Positions 35,699 to 44,313 of a stretch of 64,000 bases of DNA are shown one piece after another. Numbering within the stretch: the first letter of the stretch is position 1; every line of letters begins with the position of its first letter. Source of the stretch: Ahrensia sp. R2A130 (GTDB lineage Bacteria; Pseudomonadota; Alphaproteobacteria; Rhizobiales; Rhizobiaceae); assembly GCF_000179775.1 (NCBI RefSeq), contig NZ_AEEB01000017.1, positions 496,001-560,000 on the forward strand, written 5' to 3'. Both the position numbers and the translations under genes were made by a program. The notes beneath the pieces are model-generated. The model did not search any database. It saw only the letters and a program-made list of their open reading frames with translations, and was not told where the DNA came from.

Positions 35699-36808
35699 AT
35701 GAATTTCAATCACACCGAAGAACGCCAGATGCTCGCCGATATGGCGGAGCGTTTCGTGCGCGAAAACCTGTCCATCGATGACCGCCATAAGGCTGCTAGC
35801 CGTGATGACGGCTTCTCCCGCGAACGCTTTGCTGAAATGGCGGAACTGGGCCTTGTTGGCGCTCTCTTTTCCGAAGAAGCCGGTGGCTTCGGTGGGACAG
35901 GTTTCGACATCGCAGTTGTGTTCGAGGCGCTGGGCAAAGGCCTGGTGACCGAACCATTCCTGCCAAGCCTGCTGGCCGGTACAGCATTGGCTAAAGCCGG
36001 ACGCACCGACGACGTCGAAGCCATCGCATCCGGCGAAGCGCTCTACGCTTTCGCCCATGGCGAACCGTCTTCACGCTACACGTTGGAACATGTTTCGACC
36101 ACTGCGAAGAAAGCTGGCGACGGCTATACGCTTGGTGGCAACAAGGCCGTCGTTCTGGGTGGGACCACCGCAGACCATCTTGTCGTTTCCGCCCGCACAT
36201 CGGGTAGTGTTGACGACGCAGACGGTATTTCGCTGTTTCTGGTCGATGCGAAATCAGATGGCGTCCACATCCGCGGCTATTCCACAATCGATGGTTATCC
36301 GGCTGCTGAAATTGCCCTGAAAGATGCGGCTGCCGAACTGATTGGCGATGAAGGTTTGGCGATCGAAACCATCCGCGCCGTCAATTCCACCGGTGCATTG
36401 GCCGTCAGTGCGGAAGCGTTGGGCGCTATCGAAGTCTGCATCTATATGACGATGGACTACCTCAAAACCCGCACGCAGTTCGGTCGCCCCATCGGCACGT
36501 TTCAGGCGTTACAGCATCGCATGGTCGACATGATGGGCGAGCGCGAACAAATCCGCTCCGCCGTCATCAACGCTGCGGGTCATCTGCTGGGCGACCAACG
36601 CGATTGGCACGTCAGCGCCGCCAAAAACCTGATCGGTCGTTCCGGTCGCATGATCGCGGAAGAATCGATCCAGATGCATGGCGGTATCGCCATGACGTGG
36701 GAATATGCCGTGGCGCATTACGCCAAGCGTGTCATCATGATCGACCATCTGTTCGGTGATGTGGACCACCATTTGGAGCAGATCATCAAACTCGGACGGG
36801 CTGCCTGA
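35699..36808 (+). CDS. Acyl-CoA dehydrogenase, small subunit type
   Basis: 369 residues, a shorter and more divergent ACAD: MNFNHTEERQMLADMAERFVREN, AELGLVGALFSEEAGGFGGTGFDIAVVFEALGKGLV, and C-terminal RTQFGRPIGTFQALQHRMVDM, then EESIQMHGGIAMTWEYAVAHYAKRVIMID. It has no obvious YSEPGAGSD loop (reads FAHGEPSSRYTLEH), as in small subunits of heteromeric ACADs. GAGGATGAG lies just upstream of the ATG. Likely partner of the ACAD at 34463. Confidence 0.88.
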   Translation: MNFNHTEERQMLADMAERFVRENLSIDDRHKAASRDDGFSRERFAEMAELGLVGALFSEEAGGFGGTGFDIAVVFEALGKGLVTEPFLPSLLAGTALAKAGRTDDVEAIASGEALYAFAHGEPSSRYTLEHVSTTAKKAGDGYTLGGNKAVVLGGTTADHLVVSARTSGSVDDADGISLFLVDAKSDGVHIRGYSTIDGYPAAEIALKDAAAELIGDEGLAIETIRAVNSTGALAVSAEALGAIEVCIYMTMDYLKTRTQFGRPIGTFQALQHRMVDMMGEREQIRSAVINAAGHLLGDQRDWHVSAAKNLIGRSGRMIAEESIQMHGGIAMTWEYAVAHYAKRVIMIDHLFGDVDHHLEQIIKLGRAA

Positions 36809-36854
36809 TTGCGGGTGTGGGAACGGTGATGCCAGTCGAAACGTTTCCCACCCG

Positions 36855-37580
36855 ATGACCGATCACCCAACCATTCCGAACTCTCCCGCGCTTTTTCTGG
36901 ATTTCGACGGCACCCTTGTAGAACTGGCCGAAACACCGGGCGCGGTTCTTGTGCCTGATACGCTGGCGAATTTGTTGAAGCGGCTGAATACCTGCTGCGG
37001 TGGCGCAATAGCGTTCGTAACGGGTCGTTCGATCATCGACCTCGACGCACTGCTGGGCGACGCGCCTGCAAATGCTGTCGGAGTCCATGGCGCAGAATGG
37101 CGGTTGGCCGGGGGCGAAATTTCAGGGGTCGAAGGTGCAGGTTTTGACACTGAACGCGATGCGTTGAGAGCCTTTGCAGAGGAAAATACAGCCATTGTAA
37201 TGGAGGAGAAATCCGGCGGACTGACTTTGCATTACCGCCGCGATCCCACCTTGCAGGACGATGCCCACGCGGTCATGGACACAGCCTTCGCAAACCGGAG
37301 TGATTTCGAAACATTCGGCGGCCATATGATGGTCGAGGCCCGCCGTGTTGGCGTCGATAAAGGCGCAGGTATTAAACGTCTCATGGCCGAACCACAGTTC
37401 ACGGGCCGAACGCCAATTTTTCTTGGTGATGATGTCACCGATGAAGACGGGTTTGCTGCGGTCAACACTATGGACGGAGTTTCTATAAAAGTGGGGCAGG
37501 GCGATACATCCGCCGCCTATCGCGTGGCTGATATTCCTTCTGTTTACGATTATCTCGAAGCGCTGGCGGGTTCACGATGA
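36855..37580 (+). CDS. otsB: Trehalose-6-phosphate phosphatase OtsB
   Basis: 241 residues with HAD motifs: LFLDFDGTLVELAETPG (motif I), FVTGRSIIDLDALLG (motif II), VDKGAGIKRLM (motif III Lys) and IFLGDDVTDEDGFAAVN (motif IV), plus the OtsB-specific GVHGAEWRL. It releases trehalose from trehalose 6-phosphate. The start at 36855 gives the normal N-terminus. It overlaps otsA by four bases, with otsB first. Trehalose synthesis suggests osmotic or desiccation adaptation. Confidence 0.95.
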   Translation: MTDHPTIPNSPALFLDFDGTLVELAETPGAVLVPDTLANLLKRLNTCCGGAIAFVTGRSIIDLDALLGDAPANAVGVHGAEWRLAGGEISGVEGAGFDTERDALRAFAEENTAIVMEEKSGGLTLHYRRDPTLQDDAHAVMDTAFANRSDFETFGGHMMVEARRVGVDKGAGIKRLMAEPQFTGRTPIFLGDDVTDEDGFAAVNTMDGVSIKVGQGDTSAAYRVADIPSVYDYLEALAGSR

Positions 37581-38947
37581 GCCGCCTCATCATCGTTTCC
37601 AACCGTCTCGGCAATCCGACCAAACCCGCATCCGGCGGTTTGGCGGTCGCACTTAACGGTGCGCTCAATTCCCGTGGCGGAATCTGGATGGGATGGAGTG
37701 GTAACATCACGGACACCGCACCCGGTCGTGGAGACATTCACGTTCAGGAACTGGGCCACATCACCACTGCCGGCGTTGATCTGACCCAAGAGGAATATGA
37801 CGGCTATTATCTCGGTTTCTCGAATTCCGTGCTGTGGCCAGCCTTCCACCACAGGCAGGATTTGATCGACTCAAAGGCCGAATATATCGACGCCTATCGT
37901 GCGGTGAACCGCACATTTGCCCGTCATTTACGCGAGATGTTGCAGCCTGATGATCTGATCTGGGTACACGATTATCACCTTATTCCGCTGGCCAGCGAAT
38001 TGCGTGCCATGGGCGTGGAAAACAAGATCGGCTTCTTTCTCCACATCCCGCTGCCGCCGAGTCAGGTCATGTCCGCTGTGCCGGAACATGAGTGGCTGAT
38101 GCGATCGTTCTTTTCCTATGATCTGATCGGGTTCCAGACCGAAGCCGACACCGAGAATTTCAATCTTTACGCCGAACGCCGCCTCGACCAACCGCAGATC
38201 GAAGGTGACCGGGTGAAGGCTTTCGGCTCGTCGGTTATCGCGAAGGCATTTCCCATCGGTATCGATGTCGAGCAGTTCCGCGACCTTGTGGCCTCTGAAG
38301 AAGCACAGGAATTGAGCGACCGGCTGCAAACCAAATCACAGGGCCGAAAGTGGATCACCGGTGTAGAACGACTGGATTATTCCAAGGGATTACCAGACCG
38401 TTTGAAGATTTTTCGCCGACTTTTGGAAAAATACCCCGAAAATCGCGGAAGATCGACGCTTGTTCAGATAGCCCCGCCCACCCGCGAAGACGTGGAAGCC
38501 TACTCCGATATCCGCGAAGAGTTGGAACGGTTGTCCGGCGCGGTAAATGGCGAGTTCGCCACCATCGACTGGACTCCGGTGCGCTACATCCACCGCAACG
38601 TTCCCCGCGCACAACTGTCGGGTCTCTTTTCGATTTCCAAGGTCGGACTTGTCACGCCTTTGCGCGACGGCATGAACCTTGTCGCCAAGGAATATGTGGC
38701 CGTCCAACCTGACGATGATCCTGGCGTTTTGGTACTATCGGAATTTGCCGGTGCTGCAGAGCAGATGACTGACGCTGTGATCGTAAACCCCTACGATATC
38801 GAAACCACGGCAGACGCTTTGCAACAGGCGCTCAACATGCCGCTGGATGAACGTCGCGACCGCCATGCGAAACTGAAAGACATCGTCGAAAAGACTGACG
38901 TGGTCATTTGGTGTGATGGATTTCTCGATCGGCTTCGTAACGTTTGA
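37577..38947 (+). CDS. otsA: Trehalose-6-phosphate synthase OtsA
   Basis: 456-residue GT20 glycosyltransferase that joins UDP-glucose to glucose 6-phosphate. Hallmarks: LIIVSNRLGNP, SGGLAVALN, GYYLGFSNSVLWPAFHH, WVHDYHLIPLASELR, FFLHIPLPPSQV, GVERLDYSKGLPDRL, TPLRDGMNLVAKEYVA and the C-terminal SEFAGAAEQM. All sugar-nucleotide-binding residues usually cited (Arg and Lys of GVERLDYSKG) are present. A small CCCTG/CAGGG hairpin follows the stop. Confidence 0.96.
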   Translation: MSRLIIVSNRLGNPTKPASGGLAVALNGALNSRGGIWMGWSGNITDTAPGRGDIHVQELGHITTAGVDLTQEEYDGYYLGFSNSVLWPAFHHRQDLIDSKAEYIDAYRAVNRTFARHLREMLQPDDLIWVHDYHLIPLASELRAMGVENKIGFFLHIPLPPSQVMSAVPEHEWLMRSFFSYDLIGFQTEADTENFNLYAERRLDQPQIEGDRVKAFGSSVIAKAFPIGIDVEQFRDLVASEEAQELSDRLQTKSQGRKWITGVERLDYSKGLPDRLKIFRRLLEKYPENRGRSTLVQIAPPTREDVEAYSDIREELERLSGAVNGEFATIDWTPVRYIHRNVPRAQLSGLFSISKVGLVTPLRDGMNLVAKEYVAVQPDDDPGVLVLSEFAGAAEQMTDAVIVNPYDIETTADALQQALNMPLDERRDRHAKLKDIVEKTDVVIWCDGFLDRLRNV

Positions 38948-39036
38948 TCGCACACAAATTCCCCTGTAAACGCAGGGTTGAATGTGGGGCAGGCTGGGCC
39001 GACCCTTTTAGAAGTTAGTGGCAAGGGAGCCGCCTG

Positions 39037-40728
39037 ATGAGCGATAGTGTAGAACTGGAACCACGCGAAGCGATGGAATTCGACGTGGTCATAGTCGGTG
39101 GCGGCCCATCGGGGTTGAGTGCCGCGATCAAGCTCAAGCAGATCGACCCTGAAATCAACGTCGTCGTGCTGGAAAAAGGTGCCGAGATCGGCGCTCATAT
39201 CCTGTCCGGCGCGGTTGTCGATCCCGTGGGTGTGGACCGTCTGTTTCCAGACTGGCGTGAAGAGGAAGGGCATCCCTTCACCGTTCCGGTAAAGACCGAC
39301 AAATTTTTCGTGCTTGGTCCAGCTGGCAAGCTTCCGCTGCCCACTTCGCTGATGCCGAAGTTGATGAACAACCACGGCAATTATATCGTCTCCGTAGGTA
39401 ACATCTGCCGTTGGCTCGCCGGTAAGGCCGAAGAGATGGGCATCGAAGTCTTCCCCGGCTTTGCAGCTTCCGAGCTGGTGTTGAACGATGCGGGCGCTGT
39501 AGTCGGTGTGGCCACCGGCGACATGGGCGTTCAGCGTGACGGCACGCCGGGTCCGAATTTCGAGCGTGGCGTGGAACTGCACGGCAAATATGTGCTCATC
39601 GGTGAAGGCGCCCGTGGTTCCCTAGCAAAGGAACTGATCGCGAAGTTCAATCTCGGCGAAAACAGCGACCCGCAGAAGTTCGGTCTTGGCTTCAAAGAGC
39701 TTTGGGAAATCGACCCTGCCAAACATAAGGAAGGTACGGTTGTTCATACCCTCGGCTGGCCGCTGGATTCCAATCAGGATGGTGGTTCGTTCATCTACCA
39801 CCTCGACAACAATCAGGTTTACGTCGGCTACGTCGTGGCGCTTGGTTACAAGAACCCATATCTGTCGCCCTTCGATACGTTCCAGAAATTCAAGACGCAC
39901 ACGTCTGTCGCGCCATTGCTGGAGGGCGGCAAGCGCATTTCTTATGGCGCGCGCGCGATCACGCAGGGTGGTTTCCAGTCGGTGCCGAAATTGTCGTTCC
40001 CCGGTGGCGCGATCATGGGATGCTCGGCGGGCTTCGTGAACGTGCCGCGCATCAAAGGCACCCACAACGCGATGTTGTCCGGCATTCTGGCGGCTGAGCA
40101 TGTGGCTGAAGCGCTGAAAGCCGGTCGTGAACATGACGAGCTTTCCTCGTATGAAAACGCATGGCGCGAGAGCGACATCGGTAAAGACTTGAAGCCGGTT
40201 CGTAACGTGAAGCCGCTCGTCACACGCTTCGGCACGGTGATCGGCACGCTGATCTCCGGTGCGGAAATGTGGTGCAACACGCTGCTTCGCAACTGGTCGC
40301 CACTTGGCACCATGAAGCACCAGAAGGCTGATTACGAAGCGACGGAACCTGCCGATCAGCACGAGCCGATCCACTACGATAAGCCGGACGGCAAGCTGAC
40401 CTTCGACAAATCTTCCTCCGTGTTCCTGTCGAACACCAACCATGAGGAAGACCAGCCCAAGCACCTCAAACTGCTGGACCCGGAATTGCAGAAGAATTCC
40501 GAATTCATGAAGTTTGCTGGCTTGTCGCGCTACTATTGCCCAGTCGGTGTTTACGAGTGGGTCGATGACAAGGGCGATGCCGCTGACGAGAAAGACCCCA
40601 ATGCGTCTTACGTCATCAACGCGCAAAACTGCGTGCACTGCAAAACTTGCGACATCAAAGACCCCAACCAGAACATCAAATGGGTTCCACCGCAGGGCGG
40701 CGAAGGCCCCGTTTATCCGAATATGTAA
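39037..40728 (+). CDS. Electron transfer flavoprotein-ubiquinone oxidoreductase
   Basis: 563 residues. It passes electrons from reduced ETF (fed by acyl-CoA dehydrogenases) into ubiquinone at the inner membrane. Visible: FAD-binding VVIVGGGPSGLSAAIKL, EKGAEIGAHILSGAVVDP, GEGARGSLAKEL, the membrane/quinone segment and the C-terminal 4Fe-4S cluster site with YYCPVGVYEW and NAQNCVHCKTCDIKDPNQNIKWVPPQGGEGPVYPNM. GGGAG lies 9 nt upstream. Monocistronic, but functionally linked to the three ACAD genes at 28974-36808; ETF subunits are not in the window. Confidence 0.96.
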   Translation: MSDSVELEPREAMEFDVVIVGGGPSGLSAAIKLKQIDPEINVVVLEKGAEIGAHILSGAVVDPVGVDRLFPDWREEEGHPFTVPVKTDKFFVLGPAGKLPLPTSLMPKLMNNHGNYIVSVGNICRWLAGKAEEMGIEVFPGFAASELVLNDAGAVVGVATGDMGVQRDGTPGPNFERGVELHGKYVLIGEGARGSLAKELIAKFNLGENSDPQKFGLGFKELWEIDPAKHKEGTVVHTLGWPLDSNQDGGSFIYHLDNNQVYVGYVVALGYKNPYLSPFDTFQKFKTHTSVAPLLEGGKRISYGARAITQGGFQSVPKLSFPGGAIMGCSAGFVNVPRIKGTHNAMLSGILAAEHVAEALKAGREHDELSSYENAWRESDIGKDLKPVRNVKPLVTRFGTVIGTLISGAEMWCNTLLRNWSPLGTMKHQKADYEATEPADQHEPIHYDKPDGKLTFDKSSSVFLSNTNHEEDQPKHLKLLDPELQKNSEFMKFAGLSRYYCPVGVYEWVDDKGDAADEKDPNASYVINAQNCVHCKTCDIKDPNQNIKWVPPQGGEGPVYPNM

Positions 40729-40747
40729 GGCAAGCGGCCACTCTCTA

Positions 40748-41449
40748 TTAAAGCGTCATCTCGCGAAGAACGGCGGGCAACTCTTCTATAGAGGCGATGA
40801 TACGGTCCGGCTTTGCGGGCCATGCTGCCGTATCTTTAGGCTGCGCGATTGCAACCGTGATCGCCCCCGCTGCATGGCCGGCTGAACAATCGTGTGCGCT
40901 GTCACCCACCATTACCGTATTTGAGGCGCTGACAGCCATCGCGTCGCAGAACGCGGTGACCATGCCCGCTTCCGGTTTTGCGCCGTAGCCGCTGTCGCAA
41001 CCAACGATGAAATCGAAATACTGCGCCCAGCCCAGTGCATTGAGATGCCCGAGCGCACCCGCATGGGTGTCATTTGTTGCAACCCCAAGCTTCATGCCCC
41101 GCTGCGCCAACCCAATCAGAACCTGCTCGGTCGCGGGGAAGGGGGTCAGCGTTTTGAGGCTGGCGTTTCTATAGAGACGGTCGATGCGCTGGAAAAACGC
41201 TTCGCGGTCCGGAACGTCCACGACCTCCGCGATGTGATCGACGATATCGTAAAGCGACCCGGCAACGAGAACCGAACCGGGCAGAATGCGCCGGGCCTTC
41301 AAATCGAAGCCCACGGAAGCTGCAAGATCGGCCAATGGCATGTTCGGCGTCGCCAAATCTTCCAGCACGAGCGATGTTGCAGGTTCGAAGGTCGCATCGA
41401 AATCGATCAGCGTTCCGTCTTTGTCGAAAAGCACAGCTTCGATTGTCAT
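40748..41449 (-). CDS. HAD-superfamily phosphatase, phosphoglycolate-phosphatase-like
   Basis: 233 residues with HAD motifs VLFDKDGTLIDFDATFE, KLGVATNDTHAGALGHLNALGWAQYFDFIVGCDSGYGAKPEAGMVTAFC and VMVGDSAHDCSAGHAAG. Cap insertion between motifs I and II fits Gph/PGP-like enzymes that clean up phosphoglycolate, though many substrates are possible. ATG 41449 (MTIEAVLF) starts right at the first strand. Stop lies 20 nt from the convergent ETF-QO stop. Confidence 0.85.
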   Translation of the reverse strand: MTIEAVLFDKDGTLIDFDATFEPATSLVLEDLATPNMPLADLAASVGFDLKARRILPGSVLVAGSLYDIVDHIAEVVDVPDREAFFQRIDRLYRNASLKTLTPFPATEQVLIGLAQRGMKLGVATNDTHAGALGHLNALGWAQYFDFIVGCDSGYGAKPEAGMVTAFCDAMAVSASNTVMVGDSAHDCSAGHAAGAITVAIAQPKDTAAWPAKPDRIIASIEELPAVLREMTL

Positions 41450-41584
41450 TATCAGGCTCCGTCTTAGGGCAGTGTGGCCGCGACTGTCGTTCAGGACAGC
41501 CAAAATGCAGCGAATTGCACTCTATATAGAGCAGCATGTCATTCGTGCCTTGATCGTATGAATCTTTTGGCCTACCCACGGCGC

Positions 41585-41674
41585 GGGCAGGTGGCCGAGT
41601 GGTTGAAGGCGCACCCCTGCTAAGGGTGTAGGCGTGGAAGCGTCTCGAGGGTTCGAATCCCTTCCTGCCCGCCA
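41585..41674 (+). tRNA. tRNA-Ser (anticodon GCT)
   Basis: Ninety nucleotides form a complete type II tRNA: acceptor GGGCAGG pairing CCTGCCC, discriminator G and encoded CCA (41672-41674), D-arm TGGCCGAGTGG, anticodon stem CACCC/GGGTG with loop CTGCTAA (GCT at 41619-41621), long variable arm GGCGTGGAAGCGTC and T-arm GGGTTCGAATCCC. It reads AGC/AGU codons. Confidence 0.96.
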
Positions 41675-41767
41675 GTCTCTTGCAGATACGGAATCTGACT
41701 TGGGTGCCGAAGTGCCCCGAGCGACGTTCGAACCCTCTCCATTTTTGTTTCACCGCTTCGCGATGGT

Positions 41768-41788
41768 GGTTCGAATCCCTTCCTGCCC
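41768..41788 (+). repeat. Direct repeat of the tRNA-Ser 3' end (att-like scar)
   Basis: GGTTCGAATCCCTTCCTGCC-C is an exact 21-nt copy of tRNA positions 41650-41670, offset by 118 nt. Duplication of a tRNA 3' end downstream of the gene is what tyrosine integrases leave behind; no integrase or cargo remains between the copies. Confidence 0.7.
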
Positions 41789-41919
41789 TTGATCTCACTT
41801 TAATATCAGAGAGTGAGTTGGCCGCAGCACTTTAGCGCCAGCCAATCAATCCCCGCTGCCGACCCGCCTGCTATCCTCGCTTCTATATGGGCCTCGGCTC
41901 GGTGCGATGAGGGCAGCTT

Positions 41920-42639
41920 ATGACGAACGCTGAACATGCAGGGGCGAACCCGCCTTTGCGGAAAACACTTTTGGAATGGGCAGAACTCGCCCGCAAATGG
42001 TGGTGGTCCGCAGCGCTGGTGGTGGGCTTCCTGCTGTTTCAGTCAGATCATCCAGCGGTAAAGGGTGCCTTGCACGATTTGAGTGGCGTCGGTGTTCTGG
42101 AAGATCAGGTCAGCGACCGCTTCGATACATTCGACCGCAAGATCGACGCACTGCTGGATTTGGGGGCGCGTTCCCGATCGGACAATGCCCGTAACTTCAC
42201 CGAACTGGGCCAGAAGGTTCAATCCAACACCCGCCGCATCGATGATATCCGCTCCGACCGTAGAATTGTCGATTGGGACCTGAACGGCAGCTATGTAAAA
42301 GCAGGTTGCCGCATCGGCGGGCCTTGCGTTGCTGTCTATCGCCTAAACCGCACGCCGTTTGGTGAAACATGCGGTCGCCCCTTCGATCTGGTGGGAACCG
42401 TGGTCAACACCAACGGCCAGCCGCACCATCAGCGGCTCGATGACGGCAAAGCCATTCGTGCGACCGGCGTGAAAGGTAATGTGGAGGTGGCGTTTATCGC
42501 ACCATCGCTGGCAAAACCCGGGCCGGCGCGCTTTTACGTCGGTCTTACCTATCCCGGCTGCTTGCCGGACCAGCCCAATATCAACCTCACCCGCTCCAGT
42601 GACGAGATAAAGTTCACCTTGCTACCGGAAGATGGCTAG
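41920..42639 (+). CDS. Hypothetical membrane-anchored protein with coiled-coil
   Basis: 239 residues. One transmembrane helix (WWWSAALVVGFLLF, residues ~27-40), then a region likely to form a coiled coil (VSDRFDTFDRKIDALLDLGARSRSDNARNFTELGQKVQSNTRRIDDIRSD) and a C-terminal ~120-residue beta-rich domain with three or four Cys (AGCRIGGPCVAVYRLNRTPFGETCGRP). The N-terminus is cytosolic and the Cys domain probably periplasmic. Not recognised. Confidence 0.7.
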   Translation: MTNAEHAGANPPLRKTLLEWAELARKWWWSAALVVGFLLFQSDHPAVKGALHDLSGVGVLEDQVSDRFDTFDRKIDALLDLGARSRSDNARNFTELGQKVQSNTRRIDDIRSDRRIVDWDLNGSYVKAGCRIGGPCVAVYRLNRTPFGETCGRPFDLVGTVVNTNGQPHHQRLDDGKAIRATGVKGNVEVAFIAPSLAKPGPARFYVGLTYPGCLPDQPNINLTRSSDEIKFTLLPEDG

Positions 42640-42986
42640 GAACCGCGTTGCAGTGTTGACCGACAAACCCGGTTTCACATCTCGCACCGCAGATTCGCAT
42701 CAATTCGAGCGATTCTGTCAGCACTTTCATTAGATTCGCCCGCAAACCTGCTGCGATTCCGTTTATCTTCATATTGTGTTAAGCATCTGAAGCCCGCTCA
42801 CAGAGAAAATCGTGGCTTTCGTGCAACAACGGTTTTGGGAACATCCCTACAGCCCCCCAAACAGCGCTTTGGACGATTGCCATCCCGGCGCGTCCGTCTA
42901 GGTTGCACTCAGGGAACGGGCGTAACGATGTCCACCCCATCTTGGGCACCGCCCTTACTCAAATGGTTCTTACTGGAGATCATACC
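42640..42986 (+). promoter_or_regulatory. Long 5' region of the porin gene
   Basis: About 350 nt without a gene. It contains AT-rich patches (around 42760-42785) suitable for promoters; long 5' leaders are usual for porin genes. Upstream in-frame codons (from 42903) were not used because the signal peptide and the GGAG ribosome-binding site both point to the ATG at 42987. No known RNA motif seen. Confidence 0.4.
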
Positions 42987-44057
42987 ATGAAACTCAAAAC
43001 CCTCCTTCTGGGTTCTGCTGCTGCCATGATCGCATTCACTGGCGCACGCGCCGCTGATGCTGTCGTTGCTGAGCCAGAGCCCGTTGATTACGTCCGCGTT
43101 TGCGACATGTACGGCGCTGGCTTCTTCTACATCCCAGGCACCGAAACTTGCCTGAGCATCGGCGGTTACGTCGACGTGCAGTACGAATACACCACACGTA
43201 ACGGTGGTCGTTCTTCTACTGGTGAAGCTTCTTACACCGGTCGTGTGAACTTCGACGCTCGTAACGAAACCGATTACGGCACACTGCGCTCCTACATTCG
43301 CCTTGAAAGCGAAGGTGGCAACAACTCCACAACTGGCGATGCTGCTCTGCGCGACGTTTATATCGAACTCGGCAACTTCTCCATGGGTTATCGCGGTCAC
43401 ATCTTTGGTGTTTCCGGTCACCGTAAAGTCTTCACCATCGTTGATGATGATAACTTCCAGCGCGATTTCTACGGCCAGTACACATACGCAGCTAACGGCC
43501 TGTCCGCTACTGTTGGTGTGTCCACGGACAGCACGAATCAGGTTGCTACTTTCAATGCGGCTACAGGTGCTGCTACTCCCGCACCCGCATTCGCTCGTGT
43601 TGCATCTGACTCCGGTCGTTCGATCGACCCATACCTGAGCGTTTCTTACGCTGCGAGCATCTTCTCGCTCAAAGCAAGCGTCGCATACGATTCTTCTGCT
43701 GAAGAAACCGGCTACGGCATCAACGCTCTTGTCACACCTGTTGATGGTCTTGACATCTGGGCTTGGTACGAAGGTCAGTCCGACGATAACGAGTTCACCG
43801 CCTTTGAAAACTTCTACGGCGTTGGTGCTTCTTATCAGGTGACCGATACTCTCGCACTCGCAGTTGGCTACAGCTACGGTGACGAAGCTACCGGTACAAC
43901 CAACACTGACCGTGAGCGTTATGCTGTTGGTCTGCTCTGGAACGTTGCACCAGGTCTCAACATGCACGCTGAGTACCACCACGACGAAACAGATCCAGGC
44001 GTTGGCCCTGATCTCGAATCTGACGAATTCCGCGTCCGTTTCCGTCGCTCCTTCTAA
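42987..44057 (+). CDS. Outer-membrane porin, Omp2/Porin_2 family
   Basis: 356 residues with a Sec signal (MKLKTLLLGSAAAMIAFTGARAA) and mature start DAVVAEPEPVDYVRVCDMYGAGFFYIPGTETCLSIGGYVDVQYEY, the diagnostic N-terminus of Brucella/rhizobial Omp2-type porins, with its two conserved Cys. It ends FRVRFRRSF, an aromatic C-terminus recognised by the BAM machinery. Codon use is strongly biased (GTT, GCT, CGT), as expected for a highly expressed gene. Strong terminator downstream; GGAGAT ribosome-binding site 7-8 nt upstream. Confidence 0.95.
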   Translation: MKLKTLLLGSAAAMIAFTGARAADAVVAEPEPVDYVRVCDMYGAGFFYIPGTETCLSIGGYVDVQYEYTTRNGGRSSTGEASYTGRVNFDARNETDYGTLRSYIRLESEGGNNSTTGDAALRDVYIELGNFSMGYRGHIFGVSGHRKVFTIVDDDNFQRDFYGQYTYAANGLSATVGVSTDSTNQVATFNAATGAATPAPAFARVASDSGRSIDPYLSVSYAASIFSLKASVAYDSSAEETGYGINALVTPVDGLDIWAWYEGQSDDNEFTAFENFYGVGASYQVTDTLALAVGYSYGDEATGTTNTDRERYAVGLLWNVAPGLNMHAEYHHDETDPGVGPDLESDEFRVRFRRSF

Positions 44058-44084
44058 TCAGCTAACACTGATTTGAAATCGAGA

Positions 44085-44117
44085 GGCCCGGTGGTTTACC
44101 ACCGGGCCTTTTGTTTT
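44085..44117 (+). terminator. Intrinsic terminator of the porin gene
   Basis: GGCCCGGTGG (44085-44094) and CCACCGGGCC (44099-44108) form a perfect 10-bp stem with TTTA loop, followed by TTTTGTTTTTTG. Confidence 0.95.
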
Positions 44118-44313
44118 TTGTTTTCATTATCAATGCCATAGTCGTTAGCTAATTGAGGTTGCCCCTTGTCATGCGGTTCGCATGCCTCAAATATGCCGCA
44201 AGACGGACGGCTCTAACCGTATGGATATAACCTCGACCAATTAAGCGGGTCGGCGGAGCGACTATCGCATCATGTTCGTACTGTTCATTCGCCTTCCCGT
44301 AATGTGGAGATGG

